A program made the position numbers and the translations under genes. A stretch of 49,849 nt of DNA. Source: Bacilli bacterium. GTDB taxonomy: Bacteria > Bacillota_I > Bacilli_A > RF39 > UBA660. The notes below the pieces were generated by a model that was not told where the DNA came from, searched no databases, and saw only the letters and a program-made list of their open reading frames with translations. The stretch's first letter is position 1. Each line of letters starts with the position of its first letter. The stretch lies in NCBI GenBank assembly GCA_016283075.1, contig JAEEMF010000001.1, forward strand, positions 1 through 49,849. The letters run 5' to 3'. Shown piece by piece: positions 8,791-17,878 of the stretch.

Positions 8791-8973
8791 TTTTCCAATT
8801 CTTTCTCCTTCAATATAAACTCCTTTAACTAGTTTACAAGAAGATTTAGTTATAGCATCTTTAACCTTACCTCCAAATAGTAAATATGAAGTAATTATAA
8901 AGAAAAGTATAACTATAAATAGAATACTAAATTCAAATACAGCTTTTTTACTTACAACTATTTCTTTTTTCAT
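8770..8973 (-). CDS. Small single-pass membrane protein
   Basis: A 67-residue protein with one membrane segment (about residues 14-34, FSILFIVILFFIITSYLLF), a positively charged N-terminus (KKEIVVSKK) and a short outer part with two cysteines (SSCKLVKG and KGYCINK). The ATG at 8973 comes one base after the obg stop; the AAGGA ribosome binding site lies inside the last obg codons, so translation is coupled to obg. A longer start at 8991 would overlap obg and lacks its own site. Function unknown. Confidence 0.72.
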   Translation of the reverse strand: MKKEIVVSKKAVFEFSILFIVILFFIITSYLLFGGKVKDAITKSSCKLVKGVYIEGERIGKGYCINK

Positions 8974-8974
8974 A

Positions 8975-10252
8975 TTATTCCTTATATTCAAATTCTAAAT
9001 CTAGTATTCTTACAGTATCTCCTTCTTCAGCACCTAGTTCTCTAAGTTTATCATCGATACCCATTTTACGAAGTTTATTAGCAAATCTTTCAGCTGCTTC
9101 ATCAGTTCTAAAGCTTGTCATACGAAGTAGTTTTTCTACCTCTTCTCCTCTAACTACCCAAAGATTAGTTCCTTCATGAGATATTTGAAATGGTTTTTCT
9201 CTTTCAAATTTATAAAGTACATGACTTTCTATATTTTCTTCATCATAAAGTGGTTCTCTTTTTATAGTATCAAGCATATCTGCAAGTTTAATAAGTACTT
9301 TATCCATACCTTCTTTTTTAAGTGCCGATATTGGGAAGATTTCTTTATCTTTAACCTTTTCTTTAAATTTTTTAAGGTTTTCTTCAGCACCTTCCATATC
9401 CATCTTATTAGCGATGATAATCATTGGTTTTTTCATCATATTTTTATTAAAGTCTTCAAGTTCCTTATTAATAATTACATAATCTTCATAAGGGTCTCTT
9501 CCTTCGAAACCGCTCATATCTATAACGTGAGCAAGTACTCTTGTTCTTTCAATATGTTTTAAGAATTTATCACCAAGACCTTCTCCTAAAGAAGCTCCCT
9601 CTATTAAACCAGGCATATCTGCTACTACAAATGATCTATTATCAATAGTTTTTACTACTCCTAAATTAGGACTAAGTGTAGTAAAGTGATATGCAGCTAT
9701 TTTAGGTTTAGCAGCACTAATTTGTGATATTAAAGTAGATTTACCAACAGATGGCATACCAACAAGACCTACATCAGCAAGTAGTTTAAGTTCTACTTTA
9801 ACTTTTCTATATTCACCAGGTTCTCCATTTTCAGCAAAAGAAGGACATAAGTTGTTACGAGTAGCAAAAGCCATATTACCTCTACCACCACGTCCACCAT
9901 ATGCAGCTATTACTTCATCATCTTTTTTAGTTAAATCAGCAATAACAAGGCCTGATTCATAATCAGTAATAACAGTTCCAGCAGGTACTTTAACAATTAC
10001 ATCTTCTGCACTTGCTCCTTGTTTACCTTTACCTTCTCCGTTAGCACCTTTATTTCCTTTAATAACCCTTCTATAACGTAAATCTAGTAAAGTATTTAAT
10101 CCTTCATCTACTTTAAAGATGATACTACCACCTTTACCACCATTTCCGCCCCAAGGGCCTCCCATTTCTACAAACTTTTCACGGCGATATGCTAAACATC
10201 CATTACCGCCATCACCAGCCATAAGTTCAAGTGTTACCTCATCGACAAACAT
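8975..10252 (-). CDS. obg: Obg-family GTPase ObgE/CgtA
   Basis: Essential GTPase associated with 50S ribosome assembly and stress control. Counting from MFVDEV, the glycine-rich Obg fold covers about 1-158 (GGPWGGNGGKGG, RGGRGNMAFAT), the G domain follows with P-loop GMPSVGKS (165-172), switch II DMPG (212-215) and ANKMD, and the C-terminal OCT domain ends at 425. The ATG at 10252 has an AGGGG site. An in-frame ATG at 10276 lies upstream of the expected transcription start, so it was rejected. The small membrane protein gene is coupled downstream. Confidence 0.96.
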   Translation of the reverse strand: MFVDEVTLELMAGDGGNGCLAYRREKFVEMGGPWGGNGGKGGSIIFKVDEGLNTLLDLRYRRVIKGNKGANGEGKGKQGASAEDVIVKVPAGTVITDYESGLVIADLTKKDDEVIAAYGGRGGRGNMAFATRNNLCPSFAENGEPGEYRKVKVELKLLADVGLVGMPSVGKSTLISQISAAKPKIAAYHFTTLSPNLGVVKTIDNRSFVVADMPGLIEGASLGEGLGDKFLKHIERTRVLAHVIDMSGFEGRDPYEDYVIINKELEDFNKNMMKKPMIIIANKMDMEGAEENLKKFKEKVKDKEIFPISALKKEGMDKVLIKLADMLDTIKREPLYDEENIESHVLYKFEREKPFQISHEGTNLWVVRGEEVEKLLRMTSFRTDEAAERFANKLRKMGIDDKLRELGAEEGDTVRILDLEFEYKE

Positions 10253-10277
10253 CTTTACCCCTCGCTTTCCTATCAAA

Positions 10278-10306
10278 ATTATACACTACTAGTTATTATT
10301 TAACAA
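10278..10306 (-). promoter_or_regulatory. SigA promoter for obg
   Basis: TTGTTA (10301-10306), a 17-base spacer and TATAAT (10278-10283) on the minus strand. The predicted start of transcription, near 10271, excludes the upstream ATG at 10276 as a translation start. Confidence 0.7.
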
Positions 10307-10310
10307 GAAA

Positions 10311-11516
10311 TTATTTTAATACAAATATTCCATCTTCTAAAACCTTATATTCTTTATTATCACTAGTAATACCAGTTATATTTAAATCATCTGTTCCTAT
10401 CATAAAATCAACATGATTTAAACAGTTATTAAGTCCTAAATTAAATAGCTCGTCTTTACTCATATTGTTTCCATTTTCATAACATTCTGGGAATGAATCA
10501 CCAAGTGCTATATGACATGCTGCATTTTCATCAAAAAGCGTTTCATAAAAGATTAATCCAGTTTTATTAATAGAAGAGGTTTTTTCTACTATTGCTACTT
10601 CCCCTAAGTAATCTATATTAGGAGTTGAACTAAGAAGTTCCTTAAGAGTATCATACCCAGTTTCAGCTTCAAAACCAGTTACCTTACCATCTTCAAAAGT
10701 AATATGAAAATTATCTATAATATTATCTTGGTAACTAAGTGGTTTAGAATTATATACTACCCCGTTTATAGATAATCTATCAGGTGAAGTAAATACTTCT
10801 TCTGTAGGAAAATTAACAAGTACTTTCTTATTATTTATCTTACTATATCCAGTTTCCCATATATGTTTAGTAGGAAGACCTATAGTAAAATTAGTACCAT
10901 TATTACTACTATATCTTAATTTAGAAAAATGATACTTATTTAATAAAGAGGCTTCATTTTCAAGTCTTTCTAATTTCTTATCCCAAAAACCTTCATCTTC
11001 TATATGACATATTTCAAATATAGTATTCCAAAGTCTATCTACATCTTCCCTTCCAAATATCTTTTTAGACCATAAAGAAGTAGGAACACATGCTATACAC
11101 CAAGGAAGCATATTTTTATCTCTTAAATCATCAAAATCTTTTCTGGTAGATAAACTATATGTAGTAAGTTCTGATATCTTTTTAGGATCTACATCTTTCA
11201 TTAATCCTGGCATCTCTGATGCAAGCATTAAAAATGCTGCTCCTTTTAAAGCATATTCATTCCATACTTTCTTATTAAAATATGGTGTTTCTTTAAGATC
11301 ATCTATACTCTTATTTAGAAGTAACTCATGCTTTTTATATGTATCAACACTTTCTATATAAATGTCTTTTACTCCTTTTTTAATTGCGAGATCTTTTATA
11401 ATATTTGCAAAATCTTCTCTTTCTTTATTAACACTTATAAATAAAGGTTTATCTATATCTATTTTTAAACAAGTATCAAGTATAATGCTTGCATATTTAA
11501 TCATTTTGTCTTTCAT
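10311..11516 (-). CDS. M29-family aminopeptidase (AmpS/PepS-like)
   Basis: Metal-dependent leucyl-type aminopeptidase of family M29. The 401 residues are the usual length. The C-terminal metal-binding half shows the family pattern: GEVAIVEK (first Glu), IFYETLFDENAACHIALG (second Glu and His), and LNNCLNHVDFMIGTDDL (His and Asp). The N-terminal half has the conserved PGLMKDVD region and the WCIACVPTSLW segment. The ATG follows AGGTGG. It would act in the cytoplasm on peptides from protein turnover or import. Confidence 0.9.
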   Translation of the reverse strand: MKDKMIKYASIILDTCLKIDIDKPLFISVNKEREDFANIIKDLAIKKGVKDIYIESVDTYKKHELLLNKSIDDLKETPYFNKKVWNEYALKGAAFLMLASEMPGLMKDVDPKKISELTTYSLSTRKDFDDLRDKNMLPWCIACVPTSLWSKKIFGREDVDRLWNTIFEICHIEDEGFWDKKLERLENEASLLNKYHFSKLRYSSNNGTNFTIGLPTKHIWETGYSKINNKKVLVNFPTEEVFTSPDRLSINGVVYNSKPLSYQDNIIDNFHITFEDGKVTGFEAETGYDTLKELLSSTPNIDYLGEVAIVEKTSSINKTGLIFYETLFDENAACHIALGDSFPECYENGNNMSKDELFNLGLNNCLNHVDFMIGTDDLNITGITSDNKEYKVLEDGIFVLK

Positions 11517-11527
11517 ATTACCACCTA

Positions 11528-11552
11528 TAAAAAGTAGGTATTACCCTACTTT
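11528..11552 (-). terminator. Intrinsic terminator
   Basis: Stem 11531-11538 with 11545-11552 and a 6-base loop, followed by T5 on the minus strand. It ends the 107-residue hypothetical gene just before the aminopeptidase ribosome binding site. Confidence 0.7.
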
Positions 11553-11869
11553 ATTAATTTCTTTCCGTTAAATTTATCAAGATATTCTTTAAATTCTTCA
11601 TCAGTAAATAATGCTTTATTTTGTATAAGCATATTTCTTTTAGCATCTTCTACTGTTTTAAATACTGCTTCATTTATGTTAACAAAATACTGCGTAGCAA
11701 TACTAAGTTCCATGCAATAATTAAGATTATATGCTTTTAATTCGGCATCGGTCCAAGGTTTATCAAGCGCTTCTCTAATTTGATTTCTTTTCTCTTCCTT
11801 TTTCCTTTCATTATTTTCTTTAATTTTTAGTAGTTCAGACTTGATGTAATTTAAAAAATTCTTTTTCAT
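11546..11869 (-). CDS. Hypothetical charged helical protein
   Basis: A 107-residue protein not recognised. The first 40 residues are very basic and helical (KSELLKIKENNERKKEEKRN), likely a coiled coil, followed by a region with DKPWTDAELKAYNLNYCMEL and an acidic end (FTDEEFKEYLDKFNGKK). No signal peptide or membrane segment. The ATG follows AGGAGAG. It stands alone between a terminator on each side, so it is its own transcription unit. Confidence 0.65.
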   Translation of the reverse strand: MKKNFLNYIKSELLKIKENNERKKEEKRNQIREALDKPWTDAELKAYNLNYCMELSIATQYFVNINEAVFKTVEDAKRNMLIQNKALFTDEEFKEYLDKFNGKKLIK

Positions 11870-11904
11870 ATTACTCTCCTAACTCTATATAAGTATTATA
11901 TCAT

Positions 11905-11937
11905 AAAAAAACGAATATTATCTAAAATATCCGTTTT
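11905..11937 (-). terminator. Intrinsic terminator
   Basis: A stem of about 11 bp including one G-T pair (AAAACGGATATT side with AATATTCGTTTT), followed by T7 on the minus strand. It closes the operon of kinases, Hpt-REC and UPF0316. Confidence 0.75.
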
Positions 11938-12430
11938 GTACCATTTTCGTTTCATTAACAATTATAAATGCTTTATCATCTAGTTCTTTAATTAGTTTTC
12001 TTAAAGAAGTAATTTCTTTCTTCTTTATTTCTATAATAAGCATATATCTTTTAACATCATCTTGACCTTTAACATCAAGAACACTTACAGCAAAACCATT
12101 TTTCCTTATAAAAGATACTACTTCATCATTTGCAGAAGAAAGTATTACTTGAACAGTTAAATTACCACTAATTAACTTTTCAGAGAAGAATCCTCCTACT
12201 AAAGTTCCTACCGCATAACCACCTGCATAACTCATTCCTACTAGAAAACTAGAATAATCTGTATTTAAAGCTTCTCTTACTATTAAGAACCATATTAATA
12301 CTTCTATAAAACCAATTATACTTGCTAAAACAGTTTTACCTTTAACAGTAATAATTGTTCTTACTGTACTTAAAGCAACATCAAATATTCTAACAAAGAA
12401 TATCTCTAAACATAATAATAAAACTTCCAA
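11918..12430 (-). CDS. UPF0316 membrane protein (DUF5698 plus DUF2179)
   Basis: The 170-residue protein has three to four hydrophobic helices in the first 95 residues (including IIGFIEVLIWFLIVREAL and GMSYAGGYAVGTLVGGFF) and a soluble C-terminal DUF2179-type domain (about 100-170) with the VQVILSSANDEVVSFIRKNG pattern. This matches the UPF0316 family found across Bacillota, whose role is unknown. The start is a TTG at 12430, nine bases after AGGAG; no ATG lies nearby. It is 26 bases after the Hpt-REC gene and shares a terminator with it, so it may be part of the phosphorelay unit. Confidence 0.85.
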   Translation of the reverse strand: MEVLLLCLEIFFVRIFDVALSTVRTIITVKGKTVLASIIGFIEVLIWFLIVREALNTDYSSFLVGMSYAGGYAVGTLVGGFFSEKLISGNLTVQVILSSANDEVVSFIRKNGFAVSVLDVKGQDDVKRYMLIIEIKKKEITSLRKLIKELDDKAFIIVNETKMVQNGYFR

Positions 12431-12456
12431 AGTATCAAGCTCCTAACTATTTATTA

Positions 12457-13236
12457 TTATCTTTTTAAGGAAACCATTTTATCAACTATATCTTTAACAT
12501 TGTTTTCATTAAATGGTTTTTGAAGTACATCTACTATAGGATAAGTAAATGCTCTCTCTACAGTATCTTTTGAGTCATCTCCTGTAATAATAGATACTGG
12601 AATAATATTATATAGATTATTTACATCTAAGTAATCTAATACTTCAAATCCATTAACATTTGGCATATTAAGATCAAGTAAGATACATGCAAGACTATCA
12701 AAAGTTGTTGTATTAAGTATATCTATAGCTTCTCTACCATCATGTGCTACTACTACATTATAAGTATTATTAAATATTTTAGAAATAAAGTTTCTAATAA
12801 TATCTGAATCATCTACAACTAAAATCGTTTTAGAATTAGGATTTAAAGTAACTTCTTCTTTAACATCTTGAATAGTTGTATTACCAATATATCTTTTTAA
12901 AGTACTAACCATTAAATTAACTTGGTTAAGCATTTCTTCATAAGAAGCATCTGCTCTAGATAAATTATTTTCTTTACCAGCTAGTTCTTCTTCATATGCT
13001 ACTTCAGCAAGTTTAGTAAATCCTAGATATCTTGCATCACTTTTAATTGAATGTGCATATATAGCAAAGTTTGCTAAATCATTATTACCCTTAGATTCTT
13101 TTAAATTATTTAATTTAGAATCAATTTCATTTAAGAAGTCAATTACAGTTTCATCATATGTTTCCATATCTCCTAAAACTTCTAGACTTCCATTAACATC
13201 AACCCCATTTTCAATTAAAATATTTACATCTTTCAT
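12457..13236 (-). CDS. Hpt-REC phosphotransfer/receiver protein 1
   Basis: Phosphorelay component with an N-terminal histidine phosphotransfer domain (about 20-118; phospho-acceptor His62 in AHSIKSDARYLG) and a C-terminal receiver domain (about 136-259; acidic pocket VVDDSD, phospho-acceptor Asp188 in LLDLNMPNVNG, ITGDDS, and Lys in LQKPF). There is no DNA-binding or enzymatic output domain. It is a close paralogue of the protein at 17060-17839, with the same N-terminus pattern (NILxxNGVDV, TYDETV). It lies 14 bases after the hybrid kinase gene and presumably receives phosphate from it. The ATG follows GAGGG. Confidence 0.92.
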   Translation of the reverse strand: MKDVNILIENGVDVNGSLEVLGDMETYDETVIDFLNEIDSKLNNLKESKGNNDLANFAIYAHSIKSDARYLGFTKLAEVAYEEELAGKENNLSRADASYEEMLNQVNLMVSTLKRYIGNTTIQDVKEEVTLNPNSKTILVVDDSDIIRNFISKIFNNTYNVVVAHDGREAIDILNTTTFDSLACILLDLNMPNVNGFEVLDYLDVNNLYNIIPVSIITGDDSKDTVERAFTYPIVDVLQKPFNENNVKDIVDKMVSLKR

Positions 13237-13250
13237 ATTATCCCTCGTTT

Positions 13251-15104
13251 CTATTTTGTAAGATACTTATTTAATATTTTACTTAATTCATCTTTGTTGA
13301 TTGGTTTAGCAAGATAGTCATCAAATCCATCATCAATATATTTAGTCTTTATTCCATTAGAAGAATTTGCTGTAAGTACTATTACTTTAGTATTAAATCC
13401 TTCAATAGTTCTAAGTTTTCTTAGAGTATCAACACCACTTAATTCAGGCATCATATCATCCATAAATATTAAATCAAAAACTTCATGATTTTTTATTTTG
13501 CTTATACAATCACTACCACTTGTAACACTATCTGTTAAACAGTTAAATGTCTTAAGTAGTCTTTCTACAACCTTTATATTTAAAGGATTATCATCTACAA
13601 TAAGTATTCTTTTACCAGTAAAATCAGTAAGTGCTGGAATATCTTTTTCATCTTTAATAATAGCATTAGATATTTTTTGATTTATTACTACTGTAAATTT
13701 AGAACCCTTTCCATAGACACTTTGTACCATTACAGTACCATGCATCATTTGAACTAGTCTTTTTGTAATAGCAAGACCAAGTCCTGCTCCTTCAACTTTT
13801 AAAGCTTTGGTTGTTTCAAGCTTTTCAAATTTTTTGAAGATTTTTTCTAAGTCTTCTTCTTTTATACCAATACCGGTATCTTCAGAAGATATAGTAAGCA
13901 CGCACTCACCATCAACAATCTTACTATCTACAGAAAATATTACTTTTCCGTGTTCAGTAAACTTAATACTATTAGATAGTAATTGATTCATGATTTGAGT
14001 AACTTGAAGAGGATCACCAAATAATACTTTTGGTAAATTAGGGCTAATGTCAAATATTACTTCAACATCTTTATTTCTAGCCCTTATTTTCATCTTCTGC
14101 TTTACTTCTTTTATTATATCATTAAGTGAGTAATCTGTCTCGTATAATTCAAATTTACCTGCTTCCATCTTAGAAATATCAAGTATTCCATTTACTATAT
14201 CCATAAGTACATATGAAGAATATTCTATTTCTTCTATACTTTCTTTAGTAGCATCATCACTTTTCTTTTCACTAAGAAGCTGAGAAAAACCAAGTATTGC
14301 ATTTAAAGGAGTACGTATTTCATGACTCATATTTGATAAGAAATCATCTTTAGCACTCGCTGCAGTTTCCGTTTGCTTTTTAGTAAACTCAAGTTCATTT
14401 ATAAGTTCAATATTTGGATTATCCAAAGTAAAATATAAAAGGAACAGAGTAAATGATATAGCAAAAGTATTAATTATTACCCCTGGAAATACTGTTTCTA
14501 AGACAAAACATATAAATGTTAAGAATATATATATAACATAAGTGATTAACTTATTAAAATCAATTTCATATAAATGTCTAGATAACTTTATAATCCATAT
14601 AATTGCATATATTATATTCATAAAGAATACAAATACCATTACTGGTCCTCTAAAGAAATATCTAGTATTATCTATATAAAAATGAATTGGCAATATCATT
14701 ATAATAATTGACTGAATAATAGTTATAGCAAATCCAAATATAATAATTCCTCTATTATATCTAAGACCTAAATTACAATATTCTTTTTTAATACCTTTAG
14801 TAGATACATGTAAGAAATATGTAAGGCATACTACATAAAATAACTGTAAGCATAAATAACTCTTAGTAAATAACACTTTACTTATGTTTTCACCAGGATA
14901 CTTATGCATAAAGTATACACTTATTATATTAATGATAATGGATCCTATAACAGATATTATTAATATAGAATAAATGGCGTTTTCTTCTGTTTTTAGTTTA
15001 CTCTTTTTATAAAAAACATAAGATATTATTAATATAAATATTAAACATATTATTGGAATATGTATAACATTAAGATAATCCAAATATTTTTCCATAGTAT
15101 ACAT
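13251..15104 (-). CDS. Membrane hybrid histidine kinase 1
   Basis: The 617-residue protein has about seven membrane segments in residues 14-228, a short coiled linker, a HisKA domain with His261 ([16 protein letters not shown]), a HATPase domain ([31 protein letters not shown]) and a C-terminal receiver domain with phospho-acceptor Asp549 (MDDMMPELSG) and Lys in LAKPI. The membrane region would be the sensor; its ligand is unknown. The ATG at 15104 overlaps the preceding kinase stop region; a second ATG at 15095 is also possible. It is in one operon with kinase 2, Hpt-REC 1 and UPF0316. Confidence 0.93.
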   Translation of the reverse strand: MYTMEKYLDYLNVIHIPIICLIFILIISYVFYKKSKLKTEENAIYSILIISVIGSIIINIISVYFMHKYPGENISKVLFTKSYLCLQLFYVVCLTYFLHVSTKGIKKEYCNLGLRYNRGIIIFGFAITIIQSIIIMILPIHFYIDNTRYFFRGPVMVFVFFMNIIYAIIWIIKLSRHLYEIDFNKLITYVIYIFLTFICFVLETVFPGVIINTFAISFTLFLLYFTLDNPNIELINELEFTKKQTETAASAKDDFLSNMSHEIRTPLNAILGFSQLLSEKKSDDATKESIEEIEYSSYVLMDIVNGILDISKMEAGKFELYETDYSLNDIIKEVKQKMKIRARNKDVEVIFDISPNLPKVLFGDPLQVTQIMNQLLSNSIKFTEHGKVIFSVDSKIVDGECVLTISSEDTGIGIKEEDLEKIFKKFEKLETTKALKVEGAGLGLAITKRLVQMMHGTVMVQSVYGKGSKFTVVINQKISNAIIKDEKDIPALTDFTGKRILIVDDNPLNIKVVERLLKTFNCLTDSVTSGSDCISKIKNHEVFDLIFMDDMMPELSGVDTLRKLRTIEGFNTKVIVLTANSSNGIKTKYIDDGFDDYLAKPINKDELSKILNKYLTK

Positions 15105-15105
15105 C

Positions 15106-16986
15106 CTACCTTAAAAATTTAATAAGTATTTCATCTAATTCTTCTACATTAATAGGTTTAGCTAAATACTCATCAAATCCTTGCTCTAAATATTTTTCTC
15201 TAATACCAGTAATAACATTTGCCGTAAGCATCACTACTGGAATATTAAATCCATTTATTTTCTTAAGTTTTTTAAGAGTTTCTGTACCAGATAAACTAGG
15301 CATAACATCATCCATAAAGATTAAATCAGTCTTATTACCAAAAATAGCATATTTAATAGCCTCTTCACCAGAACGAAGTGAAGTAACATTTATTCCATAT
15401 TTAGAAAGAAATTTAGTAATAACTTTAATACTAGTAACATTATCGTCTACTACAAGAACATTCTTACCTTTAAATAAGTTTAAAGAAGATACCTTTATTT
15501 CTTCTTTAACAGGTTTTATAACATTAGTATTAATACCTTGAATTAGTTCAACAGTAAACGTAGAACCCTTACCATATTCACTTGTAACAGATATCTTACC
15601 ATTCATAAGATCAACAAGCCTTTTAGTAAGTGCTAAACCTAGCCCAGTACCTTCAATTTGCATTTGTCTTTCTACACCAAGTCTATCAAATTTAGTAAAT
15701 AATCTATTTAAATCTTCTTTCTTTATACCAATACCTGTATCTTCTACTGAAATAATAAGAGTGCAGTATTTATCAGATAATTTGGCATTAATTTTAAAAT
15801 CTACATACCCTTCTTTAGTATATTTAATAGCATTAGTAAGTATATTAAGTACTACTTGTTTAACATGAATAAAGTCACCTATTAAATATTCAGGAATATA
15901 TGGATCAGCCCATGATCTAAATTCTATATTTTTACCATTTATTCTTGATTTACCAAGTAAACATAACTCATCAAATAATTTCTTAAATCTATATGAATTA
16001 GTCTTTATTTCAAGAATATTTGACTCTATTTTAGATATATCAAGAATACCATTTATAGTATCCAGTAAACTATTAGATGCAACGAGTATTGAGTTAACTC
16101 CATCATTAATTTCTGGATCCTTATTATTTTCTTTAAGTATTTCGGAAAAGCCCACTATAGAATTTAAAGGAGTACGTATTTCATGACTCATACTAAGAAG
16201 GAAATTAGTTTTACCTTCATTAACATCTTCAGCTTTCCTCTTAGCTTCTGTAAGTTGATTTATTATTTCATAATCAGGATTTTGTACAGTAAAGTACATT
16301 ATAACAAGTGTTATAGTAAGCATTATAGTAGCAGTAATATTCTTAATAATAAATACTTGTAAGATAGTATAAATATTAAAACCAAGTATTATAGTAAATA
16401 TTACATGCTTAGTAGGACTACTAACATACTTCCACCTTAGACATAATAAAAAAACTAGTACAATAATTCTAATTAGAAATGCCCCATAAATAAAGATCTT
16501 TATTGAAGAAAGACCAAATAATACAGCATTATTATAAGGAAGCATTAAAATAACACATAATTCTATAACAGATATTGAATAAGATAAAGCAGTAAAGTTT
16601 TTTATCGAATTATCTCTTTTTCTCTCATTACGTTTTGCATAATCAGCATCAAGAGACTTTAAAAATATTTTCGTTTTATGATAATCCGAATTAATTAGTA
16701 TTATTGAATACATAAGAATAATATTAATATTTAGTATTAATGCATAATAATATATAGCTTTTGTAATATATGATATATAAGAATTAGAAGTAAAAATTGC
16801 CAGTGAAAGAGAAGAAATAATATCTAAACAAATACATATAAAAACCATAAATAGTAAAAATGAATATTTCTTACTTTCAACATTGTTAATACGTTTTTTA
16901 GAGAAGTATGCAATAATCATTGCAATATTAAAAAGAAGCGCAACAATTTGTGTATCTATTTGGTCAAGTATTGTAACTAATTCCAT
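15106..16986 (-). CDS. Membrane hybrid histidine kinase 2
   Basis: Paralogue of the downstream kinase: 626 residues with about seven hydrophobic helices (15-234), HisKA His268 ([16 protein letters not shown]), HATPase motifs ([31 protein letters not shown]) and a C-terminal receiver (VVDDN, FMDDVMPSLSG, LAKPI). Between helices 3 and 4 it carries a basic stretch (NERKRDNSIKN) not seen in kinase 1. It is the first gene of its transcription unit, directly after the terminator of Hpt-REC 2, and its stop codon is adjacent to the kinase 1 start. Sensor input is unknown. Confidence 0.93.
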   Translation of the reverse strand: MELVTILDQIDTQIVALLFNIAMIIAYFSKKRINNVESKKYSFLLFMVFICICLDIISSLSLAIFTSNSYISYITKAIYYYALILNINIILMYSIILINSDYHKTKIFLKSLDADYAKRNERKRDNSIKNFTALSYSISVIELCVILMLPYNNAVLFGLSSIKIFIYGAFLIRIIVLVFLLCLRWKYVSSPTKHVIFTIILGFNIYTILQVFIIKNITATIMLTITLVIMYFTVQNPDYEIINQLTEAKRKAEDVNEGKTNFLLSMSHEIRTPLNSIVGFSEILKENNKDPEINDGVNSILVASNSLLDTINGILDISKIESNILEIKTNSYRFKKLFDELCLLGKSRINGKNIEFRSWADPYIPEYLIGDFIHVKQVVLNILTNAIKYTKEGYVDFKINAKLSDKYCTLIISVEDTGIGIKKEDLNRLFTKFDRLGVERQMQIEGTGLGLALTKRLVDLMNGKISVTSEYGKGSTFTVELIQGINTNVIKPVKEEIKVSSLNLFKGKNVLVVDDNVTSIKVITKFLSKYGINVTSLRSGEEAIKYAIFGNKTDLIFMDDVMPSLSGTETLKKLKKINGFNIPVVMLTANVITGIREKYLEQGFDEYLAKPINVEELDEILIKFLR

Positions 16987-17034
16987 ATTCTCACTTCCCT
17001 ATCCTAACATTATTAGTATAACATAAATAAACAT

Positions 17035-17062
17035 AAAAAAAAACAGATAAAAATCTGTTTTA
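17035..17062 (-). terminator. Intrinsic terminator
   Basis: An 8-bp stem (17041-17048 with 17053-17060) with a 4-base loop, then a long T run on the minus strand. It divides the island into two units: kinase 3 with Hpt-REC 2, and kinases 2 and 1 with Hpt-REC 1. Confidence 0.85.
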
Positions 17063-17839
17063 TAAGTTTGAATTAATAGATATCATCTTTTCAATTACAA
17101 GTCTAATATCTCTTTCATTAAATGGTTTTTGAAGAACACCTACTATTGGATAATTAAATGCTCTAGTAGTAGTTTCCTTAGAATCATCACCAGTAATGAT
17201 AGCAACTGGTATTTTAACAAATAAATTATTATTTTTTAAGTAATCTAATACTTCAAACCCATTTACATTAGGCATATTTAAATCTAAAAGCATACCAATA
17301 ATATTACCATATGAATTAGTACCAATTATATCAAGTGCTTCTTTACCATCATGAGCAACTAATACTAAGTAATTATTATCGAATATCTTTTGAATAAATG
17401 TTCTAATTACATCAGAATCATCTACAACTAAGATAGTTTTATCTTTTACAGCAGGAGCTGGTGCTACAGTAGTAGTAATAGCTTCTCCCATATATGTTTT
17501 TAAAACATTTATAATTCTATTAGCCTCACCAACAAGTGCATCATAATTTTGATATACATAATTTATATCATTAGCTTTACTTTGCATTTCATGGTTATAA
17601 GCAAGTTCAGCAAGTTTAGTAAGTCCTAAATATTTAGCATCACTTTTTAAAGAGTGAACAAGTATTGCATAATTAGGCATATCACCTGCTACTTTATATT
17701 TTTCGATATCAGCAAGTTTAGTAGTAACACCTGCTAAGAAATCTGTAACAGTTTCATCATATGTAGCCATATCACCAAATAGTTCTAGACTACTAGCAAC
17801 ATCTACTCCATTTGAAGTTAATATATTTGAATCTCTCAT
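17060..17839 (-). CDS. Hpt-REC phosphotransfer/receiver protein 2
   Basis: Same layout as the protein at 12457-13236 and the same length of 259 residues: Hpt domain with His62 (LVHSLKSDAKYLG), a linker richer in Ala, Pro and Thr (AITTTVAPAPAV), and a receiver domain with VVDDSD, Asp186 in LLDLNMPNVNG, ITGDDS and LQKPF. The two proteins are clearly a duplicated pair. It follows kinase 3 by 39 bases, and that gap has a TATAAT that could be an internal promoter. A terminator follows. No output domain is present. Confidence 0.92.
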   Translation of the reverse strand: MRDSNILTSNGVDVASSLELFGDMATYDETVTDFLAGVTTKLADIEKYKVAGDMPNYAILVHSLKSDAKYLGLTKLAELAYNHEMQSKANDINYVYQNYDALVGEANRIINVLKTYMGEAITTTVAPAPAVKDKTILVVDDSDVIRTFIQKIFDNNYLVLVAHDGKEALDIIGTNSYGNIIGMLLDLNMPNVNGFEVLDYLKNNNLFVKIPVAIITGDDSKETTTRAFNYPIVGVLQKPFNERDIRLVIEKMISINSNL

Positions 17840-17878
17840 ATCTTCACCTTCTCTATAATCATTATAACATATAATTTA

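Noticed and set aside
9176-9562. Plus-strand 128-residue ORF within obg
   Set aside because: It is antisense to a fully conserved obg, very rich in Phe, Ile and Lys as expected from a shadow frame, and has no ribosome site.
16986-17035. Strong promoter before kinase 2
   Set aside because: TATACT is present on the minus strand but there is no acceptable -35 at 16-18 bases; too weak to list as a feature.
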